Source: Forficula auricularia
Lineage: Eukaryota > Arthropoda > Insecta > Dermaptera > Forficulidae
Reading direction: 5' to 3'
NCBI GenBank assembly: GCA_024734495.1
Contig: JALMQS010000128.1
Span: forward strand, 17,725,079-17,789,078
DNA: 64,000 nucleotides
Shown: positions 55,491 to 64,000 of the stretch, piece after piece
How the letters are laid out: the number at the start of each line of letters is the position of its first letter
Position numbering within the stretch: position 1 is the first letter of the stretch
Position numbers and translations under genes: made by a program
The notes under the pieces: generated by a model
What the model was told of the DNA's origin: nothing
The model's input: only the letters and a program-made list of their open reading frames with translations
The model's database searches: none

Positions 55491-55850
55491 TTAATAAAGT
55501 AAAGGTGTGTATTTTCACAGTGAATGAAGTAAAACTCAAAGAGGTTTATACAAACTCAATATATTTCGCTATAGATCATAGTTTACAGGTTAAAAACTAT
55601 ACTATTTGAACAGTGACGATCTATAAAATATATTATCAAATCATGTATCAATATAACAAAATATAACATCCAAATCAGTACGTATATGATTTAGATGTTA
55701 TATTTTGTGATCACTGTTCAAATAATATTAGTTTTTAACCTGTAAACTCCTGATGATGGACTAATAATCCGAAATATATTGAGTTTGTATAAACCTCTTT
55801 GAGTTTTATTTCATTCACTGTGAAACTACACACCCTTTACTTTATTAATT
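55491..55850. repeat. 360 bp palindrome with hammerhead-like core
   Basis: Arms AATAAAGTAAAGG(G)TGTGT, AAACTCAAAGAGGTTTATAC and AACTCAATATATTTCG face each other, and the palindrome continues inward to GTTATATTTTGT. The right arm carries an intact core. The left arm has lost it between 55570 and 55585. Confidence 0.75.
55750..55780 (+). ncRNA. Hammerhead-ribozyme-like motif 9
   Basis: Plus strand: CUGAUGA, U, short GGA/UCC stem with a 7-nt loop, then GAAAUAUAUUGAG. Boxes intact but stem II only three pairs. Confidence 0.4.
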
Positions 55851-55964
55851 AAAATCATGTTTCACCTAAAACCTACACCATTTTCTCTAAGTAAAATTAT
55901 AATATAATCATGAATTAACAATTTATTTTATATTTAAGTTTATTATTAATTAATTATAAAGGCG

Positions 55965-56700
55965 TCTCTAACCTAAATAAGTTTTCACATTTTATTATTT
56001 AATAAATGCAGCGAATGAGCGTTTGATTCATTAAAATCTGATCGAAGAAAAAGACTAAAAATGATCTAGATAACAATGATCTCTATTCTTTTAGAGCTAA
56101 GCTAATTGCAAGGATGCCAAAAACAAATTCAAAACTAATTATTAGATAATTTCTTAATTTCTATTATTTTTATAGGCTTTTACATCTAGGTAGAAAATGT
56201 TAGATCGAAATGAAAATAAAATTTAGATAATTATCATCAAATTATTAATTCATCGAAACTGCAAAAAGCGCACCGAGCCTTGAAAAAGTTTCACTTTTCC
56301 TCCAATTTAATGTTTGATACATAGATAAATGATACATACAATCGAATCAGTAGCGGAACTTCAATACTACACGACCCCGCAACGTTTCCCAAATTTTTCG
56401 GATTTAATGATCTATTAATTATACTAAAATTGTCTCTATTTAAATAAAAATAAAGATACACTGACAAAAAACATACTTACAGTTTTAGTCTAGAAAAATA
56501 ATAAAGTGCTGTGCCTTTTCTAGATTAGGGTAGGGTTAATAAATTCTAACTTTTTTAAATTATTTAATAAATGTGCGGATGAGCGATTCTTTCATTAAAA
56601 TCTTAGAAGGAAAACTACTAAAAAAAGCTGATAGAATGATCTCCTTTCTTAAGAGCTAAGGCATTGCAAGGATGCCAAATACAAATCAAAGTTATAGTTT
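55965..56700. repeat. Direct duplication, two copies about 560 bp apart
   Basis: 55965-56140 and 56525-56700 share TTATTTAATAAATG, GATGAGCG-TT and TTGCAAGGATGCCAAA. No gene is seen from 56700 to 57510. Confidence 0.55.
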
Positions 56701-57509
56701 AGAAAAATATTAAAGTCAAAAAAGTTTGGTATAATAACGTTTTTCAGATACTCATTGAATACTCACTCAACTTATAATAAAACAATCAATAGTATCATCT
56801 AAATTAAATCCTCTTAAAATACTTAGTTTTCTTTTGAATGACATTCTCCTAAGGCAATATGCTATTTAATAATAGAATTGTTTATTCGATACTACTAATA
56901 TAATAATTGTTTTCTGAGTACTGAGCCCCTAGAACGAGCCCTTGTCGCTAGTCCCAGTGATGTTAAGTATATTTAATAGGCACATATTAAATTTGAATAT
57001 CTGAAAAGATTAATTTATATCAAAACGTGTAGACGGTACCAGTAATTTTTAGTGAATTTATAATGATCAGAAAAATAATACTTAAAATTCAGTGGATGAG
57101 ATTTCCCTACCGACCGACTGTCTTGAGAGAAGCTTCTCTCGATACCTAAGAAAGAAAGGGATCTTATTTAATCAATTTCAAATAATAGTAAATTACACAT
57201 TGTGCTTTTATAATAACATAAATAATAAAATAATGAATAATTTTAATTAAATACTAATAATATGAAAATAGCTTTCCTTATCCTTTGAGTCTTGGGCCAC
57301 TGATGGTTGCCAAACCTAAGAATGTTTAAATATAATACATATAAATCGAATATTTAAATTATTTTATTTATTTATTATATTAAATATTCTCACACTTAAA
57401 TATATAGAAAGATATTTCACTAGGGTATATTGAATGAGCTTGATGAAATGACGTGATTCCTATGCCGAGAGGGTTGTCTCAACCTCACCATAATACAGAC
57501 CAAAAGGTT

Positions 57510-57970
57510 TATAAATGAGAAAGAAAACTATTTTATTTTATCGATTTAATCTATATGAAGGTACACGTAATGTTTGTAATATACGAAAATAGAATTTAAA
57601 TTAAGAATTTTGTAGTTTGAATGAAATACTATGAAAACATTCAGTTTCTTCAATGGGGCAGAGTAATGGCAAAAGGGTTTAATTTTTTTCCTCATCAGAT
57701 ATTCAATTAAATCTATTGAAATTTCATATCTATGAAATATTTTTAAAAACTTTTATATCAATAGTTTTTATTAGAAAATTTGTATTTTAAAGGGTAGTTT
57801 ATTTGAAGTCTAATTTGGAAAAACAGTAATTACTACTTTGAAATAATTTTTAAAAGTATGAAATTAATAAATATTCTAAAACAATTAATTATTAATAATT
57901 TAATTCAATTTTGAACGAAATTGATTGATTAGTTTTCAAGAAAATGCTAAAAATCTAGAAAAATCAAAAC
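57510..57970. repeat. Long AT-rich repeat, copy 2
   Basis: Aligns with 46490-46960 through AGTTTCTTC, TAAATCTATTGAAATTTCAT and AAAGGGTAGTTTATTTGAAG. It is the most diverged copy. Confidence 0.6.
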
Positions 57971-58027
57971 AAATGACTCGCTGATGCCGGATGACTTGCG
58001 ACCCAGCTCTTGATAAAAAATAACTAA

Positions 58028-59330
58028 AGAATTATAAATCAGAAAGAAAACGGTCTTATTTTAACGATTTCATCTATCTGATCGTTTATAGTATGTATAT
58101 TATATAAGAAGATAGCATTTTTATTAAGAATTTTGTAGTTTAAAAGAAATTGTATGAAAAGTTTCAATTTCTTCTCCCCGGGAGCAAATCAACTAGAAAT
58201 GACTAAAAGTTTTATTTTTTTCTCATTAGATAGTGAGTCAAATCTATTGAAATTTCATATGTTTATGTTATTTTTATTTATTTTTTATATTAAATAATTA
58301 TTATTACCAAATTTGCATTTTAAAGGATAGTTTATTTGAAGTCAAATTTGAAAAAACGCTAATAACTCTGTTGAAATTTTTTTAAAAAATATGAAATTAA
58401 TAGATATTATAAAACAATTAATTATGAATCATTTAATATCATTTTGAACGAAATCGTTTCAGTACTTGTTGAGAAAATGATCAAAAACCATCTGAGCCGT
58501 CTCAAAAACGATGCTTTTTGAAAGCACGAGATGCCTATGAAAAAGTTGAAAAAGTCATATGAAACGAAATATTGACTTGTGACATGGAATTGAATTTTAA
58601 AATGTTTCTAAAACGGTCTTTCATAGACTTTTTTCTGGGTTTTGACGATTTTCTCAAAAAGTACTGAAACGATTTCGTTCAAAATTGAAGTAAATTATTA
58701 ATAATTAATTGTTTTATAATATCTATTAATTGCATATTTAAAAAAAATTAACGGAGTTATTAGCGTTTTTTAAATTGGACTTCAAATAAACTACCCTTTA
58801 AAATTCAAATTTCTTAATAATAATTATTTGATATAAAAATAAAATAAAAATAACATAAACATATGAAATTTCAATAGATTTGACTCACTATCTAATGAGA
58901 AAAAATAAAACTTTTTGCCATTTCTAGTTGATTCGCTCCCAGAGAGAAGAAATTGAATATTTTCATACAATTTCTTTTAAACTATGAAATTCTTAACCAA
59001 AATGCTATTTTCTTATATTAGACAGATACTGTGAACCTCCAGGTAGATTAAATCGATAAAATAAGATCGATTTCTTTCTCATTGATAATTATTTTCGAGA
59101 GGGAGTGTTGAGATCAGAGACACATTATTTGTTACTGATTCATAAAGTCCATTCACCCTACAATATTGGAATCTCTCTTTTAACTCGTAAACTATTGATT
59201 TTAGACATTTTCTTTTAATGACCTTTTCTGTTGGAAATTAAATTTTGATTAATAAAGGTCATTTTAAAAATTTGTGTAACTCAAAGGGTTAGGCACTATT
59301 GGTGAAATTTAAGAAGAAAGTTGGTTAAAT
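58028..59330. repeat. Long inverted repeat of the AT-rich family
   Basis: 58028-58475 is inverted at 58640-59095, with a spacer of about 165 bp. Matching landmarks are AAACGCTAATAACTC on the left and AACGGAGTTATTAGCG on the right. The right copy extends further (to 59330) and there matches the start of the 46240 copy. No gene is seen from 59330 to 60240. Confidence 0.75.
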
Positions 59331-60249
59331 ATTGATCTAATTCTAGATATTCTACATATAAAAAAATTCTAATTAAGAAACATTGATAATTTAATTTATT
59401 AAAAGAAAATTAATTATGTATAATTAGTTCCGATGATTATTTAAATATCTGTTTTATATATATGGTGCCCCTTAGATTGAATGTGAAATCTTTTATTGAC
59501 ATCCGTGTAACCAACCTAATTCAATATTTTTATTTAAAAAATTACGTGGCCAATTCATTGGACTAGAATTTTTGATATTGAAAAATATTTACATTTATAT
59601 AACTCGTAAACTATTGATTTTAGACAGTTCTCTCATAAAAACTTTTCTAAATGTCTTTTTTTATTAAATATAAAATAAAATTATTTTCATTTTCTTTTTC
59701 ATAGTTTGAGTTTTGAATTTTGAAAGTCCTCAAAAATATTAGTTGATCTGGGATCTGATTTTTTTCTCTAAAAGACCCTGCTAACCGGGATAGTTAATAG
59801 TATTCTTAAAATAATTGCAAACTTTGGAAATGATAATTTATTTCACACAATGTGTTGGAAGATAACAATAGAATTATATATTTTAGAATAAATATCAAAA
59901 ATATCTCTGAAAGCTCTTGTATTTTGTCTGAGTTTAATGTATTTATTTCTTTATTACTACCATCTTTTAAAAGATTTTCTATGTTGTCTCAATTTCTTTT
60001 TAATACTTACTGTCAATTTCAAAAAGCTTATATAAGAAACTAAAATTATCATCTTATGTTTTAAATAGCGTGGAAATAAAGGATCACTCCAGGGGCTCAA
60101 GAGCTAATTTTTCATTTCATTTTATCAGCCAATAGTTTATTCTTTTATCTATTATAATCAAGAGGGAAAAAATAATTGAATATTGTAGCTCATCTTGTCT
60201 GAAATCGAACTTGAATTTGAATTATTTTTCCATTTAGATCTTTTTAACT

Positions 60250-60480
60250 GATTGAATTATTTTTGCTGTTATAAGAAAAATATTGAATTACAAAATATAA
60301 ATAAATAACTGTACTAATTAAAATTCTCAAAATGTAGTCTGAATTTGAACTTGATTCATGACGGTGTGCGCCTGTATTTAGGCAACAATTTGCGCGCAGA
60401 AGAATGAAAGCTGCGTAAGAGCTAGGTGAGTCCAGTCGTTGATGGAATGCTGCCACAGATTATGGGCATGTAGACAGGCC
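60250..60480 (-). other. Possible orphan exon or fragment, unidentified
   Basis: The least AT-rich stretch nearby. The minus strand has an acceptor-like TCTGTGGCAG at 60455, followed by an open frame reading FHQRLDSPSSYAAFILLRAN. I recognise no domain, and no partner exons were found. Confidence 0.2.
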
Positions 60481-61629
60481 ATCAAGTAGATATGTATGAA
60501 AGGATAATTTTTAAATAAGCTTTAAATAGGTAGAGAATAGAAAAGATAGAGTTTATCATATAAACATTCGAGTTTTCCCGATTTGCTGCATCAGTTCCAT
60601 TTTATTAATGTGATTTTGCCTTTTACTTTATACAATGTGAAGCATGGATAAAGTATTGGCATCGTTCTCGCGCCAAGCGCTACTTCAAAAGATCTTCAGT
60701 TAAAGACTACGGAACCCATGCGAATTAGATTTCATTTGACAATTTAATTAAAATTTTCGTTTAGAAAAAATTCAGATGAAAAGTGTATGAAAAAAAGAGA
60801 TTTTGATTTAGTTGAATATCTATAATATCTAAATAAATAATTAATAATACAGGTGTGGCCACTAACCTTAACTTTGGGAGCCGCAAATTTATAAAATTGT
60901 TTCAAAGCGAGCCACATTGTTTGGAGATTAATTAATGTTTTATTAAAAAAAAGACACATTTTTTTATTTTATAAAATATAAATGAAGTAGGTAACATTTA
61001 TTTTTGCTCTACTTACTTATAACATTTGTGTTCAATTACAATAAAAAAAGAAATAACATTTTACTTTTGAGAAGTGCTTTTACGAGCGTTCATGTTAGTT
61101 CTTAGTTTGGAAATCTGGCTGATAAGACTGGTCGACAAAAAATTTTTCCTCTTAAACCTAACAATGAATTCCAACAGAGTTTTATACGCTGATTATCATG
61201 CAATTTCCTGATTTTTTCCAACACGTCAGAGTTTTAAGATATTATCGGTCAAAGTGACGAAAAAGGCCATTTTGACCTATTTTCCCATTAAATATTAAAC
61301 AACAATATTTGAAATCAAAATATTTTTTTGACGTAATAGAAAACAGCTTCCTCTTTGATTTTCAAATTGCCATTTGATTGTAGCTCAATTAGAACTCGAG
61401 TTATAACTAAAAAAACTAAAACTACGTGATTATAAAGGATAATAAACATAGATAAAAACAATCAGTAGAGATTGTGGTGTTGGTGCAAGGTGAAACATCT
61501 TTAATAAAGATAAGAGTAAATAGATATTTTATTTAATATGGATTTACTATGAGTTAAGGATACTGGGTCACTTATTTCACATTAAAATTAAAAAATTAAA
61601 AGATATAAATTTTTTTTTCTTTTTCAATA

Positions 61630-61660
61630 TATATATTTCGGGCTATCAACCCATCTTCAG
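61630..61660 (-). ncRNA. Hammerhead-ribozyme-like motif 10
   Basis: Minus strand: CUGAAGA, U, stem GGG/CCC around UUGAUAG, then GAAAUAUAUAU. Lies downstream of the Penelope-like C-terminal coding sequence of the left arm. Confidence 0.5.
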
Positions 61661-61889
61661 GAAATACAGAAGGTAACTAAATAAAATTTATTGAATGACA
61701 GGCTATATATATGTTTATTGAACAGAGAGACAGAATTTATCAAATTATTTTAAAAGGACACTTTCTCTTAAGCTGTTATTCAAGAAAGAAATTCGGGTTG
61801 ACCTTTTACATTTACATAGGATTGTTTGGGTAAAAGGCAGGATTTGTGAGGTCATTGACTTATGTCTCTGGGTTGGAAACTGATTTTTA

Positions 61890-62110
61890 CATTTGGATAT
61901 TAAAAAAATCAATTCTTCTGTTTGATTTTACATCTAGTTGATTGTTGATAACATTTTCATCATTCTGACTAATGGCATATTTTATTTCCATGGATTCAAG
62001 AAGGTCCAATCTTAATCTCTTTCTCTTTCGAAATGAATAGGGGAGGGGTTGAGAAGGTGAGAGGTATTTTTCAAAATTAATAAAAAACACACGCTTTCGC
62101 CAATTACATT
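61890..62110 (-). pseudogene. Penelope-like ORF C-terminal tail (left arm)
   Basis: Minus strand reads FRKRKRLRLDLLESMEIKYA followed by NDENVINNQLDVKSN, resembling the KGxxLxxLExxEIxK tail after the GIY-YIG domain of Penelope-like proteins. The same tail, degraded, is in the right arm at 62515-62640. Confidence 0.55.
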
Positions 62111-62296
62111 CCCTCACAATCGAGATCTGGAAAAATCTATAAAAGAATCCCCCTTTATTTCCAAACATACAACCTAATCTCAACAGCAAATATTCTCCAG
62201 AAGCATGGTATCACTCCAGCCCTTTATAATATAAATAATTTATCCTCCCAATTAATAAATAATAAATTCGAACAAAAGTATGATAAAATAATATAG

Positions 62297-62640
62297 ATCT
62301 GGGTGTGTACAAATTTCTCATTCCCTACGATTGCGAGGCTAATTTATATTGGCCAAACGGGACTGATCTTTTATAAAACGGCACATAAGAACATTTCAGC
62401 TTCCCACAGACAATTAATAAGAAACCAGCCCATAAATCCAGACTCTACTTCCGCATTTGCTGATCATCTATATGCCTTAGATCATGTACCTTGCTACCTT
62501 CTGACCCCTCCCCTATTCATTTCGAAAGAAAAGGATTGAGATTCGACCTTTCTTGGATCCATGGAGCTAAAATACGCCTTGTCAAATGATGAAAAATCTT
62601 ATCAACAATCAACTAGATGTAAAATCAAATATAATAATTG
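62297..62640 (+). pseudogene. Penelope-like GIY-YIG endonuclease segment
   Basis: Plus strand reads RLIYIGQTGLIFYKTAHKNI, then SAFADHLYALDH, the YIGQTGRSFKTR...FAxHLxxxxH pattern of Penelope-like GIY-YIG domains. The frame ends at 62539. The tail (SMELKYAL, in another frame) follows. The catalytic Arg expected after YIGQTG is replaced in LIFYKT. No reverse transcriptase is present: 5'-truncated. Confidence 0.65.
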
Positions 62641-62888
62641 ATTTTTTAATATCCGAATGTAAAAATCATTTCCAACCCAGAGACATCAAGTCAATGACCC
62701 TCACAAACTTGCCTTTTACCCGAACATATCCTATGTAAATAAAAAGGTCAACCCGAATTTCTTTCCGAATGCCAACTTAAGAGAAAGTAGTCCTTTTAAA
62801 AATAATTTGATAATTCTGCCTCTGCTCAATAAACATATATAGCCTCTCATGCAACAATTATTTAATTTAGTTACCTTACTGCTATTTC

Positions 62889-62919
62889 CTGAAGATGGGT
62901 TGATAGCCCGAAATATATA
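62889..62919 (+). ncRNA. Hammerhead-ribozyme-like motif 11
   Basis: Plus strand: CUGAAGA, U, GGG/CCC stem, GAAAUAUAUAA. Inverted partner of motif 10, about 250 bp downstream of the GIY-YIG/tail coding sequence on the same strand. Confidence 0.5.
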
Positions 62920-63358
62920 AATTGAAAAAGAAAAAAAAATTTTATATCTTTTAATTTTTTAATTTTAATGTGAAATAAGTGACCCAGTATCCTTAACCTC
63001 ATAGTAATATCCATATTAAATAAAATATCTATTTACTCTTATCTTTTTATAGATAAAGAAACATAAAGTCTTAGTTTTTTATTTATAACTCGAGTTCTAA
63101 TTGAGCTAAAATCAAGTGGTAATTTGAAAATAAAAGAGGAAGCTTTTTTCTATTACGTCAAGCAAAATATTTTGATTTCAAATATTGGTGTTTAACATTT
63201 AATGGTACTCGATAATAGGTCAAAATGCCATTTTTTGTCATTTTGACCGATAATATCTCAAAACTCTGACATCTTGTAAAAAATCGGGAAATTACATGAT
63301 AATCAGCGTATAAAACTCTACTGGAATCCATTGTTAGGTTTATGAGGGGAAATTTTGT

Positions 63359-63560
63359 TTAATTTTTGTCGAGCAGTGTAATTGATAGCGCAGTTCGCAC
63401 GAGTTCACTTAAATGTTCATCAGTTAGTTCGGATCGATATTTAGATTTAATGAACTTAAGCGTTGAGTACAGTGATCCAAACACATATGTAGTTCCAAAT
63501 ATTGAGATTAGTCTCTTAGAACACTCTTTTGTTAGTGGGTATTTTTCTTCTGGGACCTTC
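63359..63560 (-). pseudogene. hAT transposase dimerisation-domain fragment
   Basis: Minus strand reads KRLISIFGTTYVFGSLYSTL, then KSKYRSELTDEHLSELVRTA, ending in a stop at 63359. This matches the FGSTYxCEQxFSxMKxxKSKxRSxLTDExLxxLLR pattern of the hAT C-terminus. The rest of the transposase is missing. Confidence 0.7.
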
Positions 63561-63714
63561 TTCTAAAACTCTATTGGCGAAACGCCACTTCCTTTGAATT
63601 TTTTAAATTTAATTATTATACTTTTTAAAATCAGTATTATTTTAAAGATTGGCTATTATCGATATGGCTGACGGGTTGGAGTGATTCCAGCTTATGAATG
63701 TATTTTTGGTAAGC

Positions 63715-63870
63715 AAGATTAGGGTATTCTGAAATTGAATTGAGATTTCTGAAATACAATTGTGATTTTCTAATATTCAATTAAGAATTCTGAAATATAA
63801 TTGTGATTTTCTGAAATTGAATTGAGATTTCTGAAATACAAATGGGAATTTATGAAATATATATGGAAAG
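63715..63870. repeat. Degenerate minisatellite near the hAT end
   Basis: About 20-bp units alternating AATTGNGATTT and CTGAAATA/TTGAATT. Opposite-strand relative of 11495-11610. Confidence 0.55.
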
Positions 63871-64000
63871 TTCTAGTAGTCCCTGGGCCATAGTTTGAGA
63901 AACACTGGATTAATTCATTGAACTTAATAGTAATATTTTATGGATGTTTACATCATAAACAAACAACATAATACCCCCTGTTAAAACTATTCTCTTTTCC

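Larger units (their letters stand above)
61127..63376. repeat. 2.2 kb palindrome of two outward-facing Penelope-like 3' ends
   Basis: The left arm 61127-~62065 and right arm ~62497-63376 are inverted copies over nearly 900 bp. Landmarks: GTCGACCAGT/GTCGAGCAGT at the outer ends, AACAGCTTCCTCTTTGATTT, the hammerhead-like cores, AAGGTCAACCCGAATTTCTT and CCCTCCCCTATTCATTTCGA. The unpaired centre encodes a GIY-YIG-like segment. Arms and centre together make one Penelope-like 3' end on each strand. Confidence 0.85.
60850..63907 (-). mobile_element. Decayed hAT element split by a palindrome
   Basis: The right terminus, read on the minus strand, is CAGTGTTTCTCAAACTATGG. The left terminus is CAGGTGTGGCCACTAACC with GGGAGCCGC inside. 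Both begin CAG, as hAT ends do. A hAT dimerisation-domain fragment lies between them at 63359-63560. A clear 8-bp target duplication is not visible. 61127-63376 is a foreign palindrome. Confidence 0.5.

Noticed and set aside
59852..60043. 63-codon plus-strand frame
   Set aside because: AT-rich low-information sequence without neighbours or domain.

Overview
This window is AT-rich eukaryotic nuclear DNA, almost certainly from an animal and probably an arthropod. It has spliced genes with GT-AG introns. Its transposon mix is mariner, cecropia-type mariner, Tc1-like, Tigger/pogo-like, hAT, non-autonomous Helitrons, Jockey-clade LINE, BEL/Pao, Penelope-like elements and tRNA-derived SINEs. A crustacean such as a copepod would fit, but that is a guess from overall flavour, not something the sequence proves.

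Three host genes can be reconstructed exon by exon. (1) A minus-strand gene at 2107-7138 encodes a protein with two U1/matrin-type C2H2 zinc fingers. They are preceded by a run of short, mutually similar exons (about 39-66 nt, mostly phase 1-1) that appear to be tandemly duplicated. (2) A plus-strand orthologue of AIP (aryl hydrocarbon receptor-interacting protein) lies at 15168-23316, with six exons and 320 residues. Its fifth intron appears to start with AT rather than GT. (3) A minus-strand nrf-6-like (nose resistant to fluoxetine) membrane acyltransferase lies at 30842-50198, with twelve exons and about 705 residues, starting with a signal peptide. Its roughly 9.4 kb first intron carries an antisense Jockey LINE whose 887-codon ORF2 is open from end to end.

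Almost everything else is mobile DNA. Left part (0.9-14.3 kb): Helitrons, a 1.3 kb foldback, Tc1-like, Tigger-like and mariner remnants, a SINE and small MITEs. Introns of AIP (15-22 kb): Penelope-derived palindromes, a second Helitron family, a MITE, a decayed cecropia-type mariner and a LINE tail. 24.6-28.5 kb: a rearranged BEL/Pao element and a foldback repeat. Introns of the nrf-6-like gene (31-50 kb): Helitrons, MITEs, LINE tails, the Jockey element and a Tc1-like transposase tail. 50-60 kb holds no gene I can recognise and is full of long AT-rich repeats, several in inverted pairs. 60.8-63.9 kb: a decayed hAT element split by a 2.2 kb palindrome made of two outward-facing Penelope-like 3' ends.

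The most unusual signal is a recurrent hammerhead-ribozyme-like core (CUGANGA, a short hairpin, then GAAA). It occurs at least eleven times, on both strands, and often in inverted pairs inside foldback repeats. At 61-63 kb it sits next to recognisable Penelope-like coding sequence (a GIY-YIG motif and the C-terminal tail). This ties the motif to Penelope-like pseudo-LTRs and suggests the other foldbacks come from the same source.
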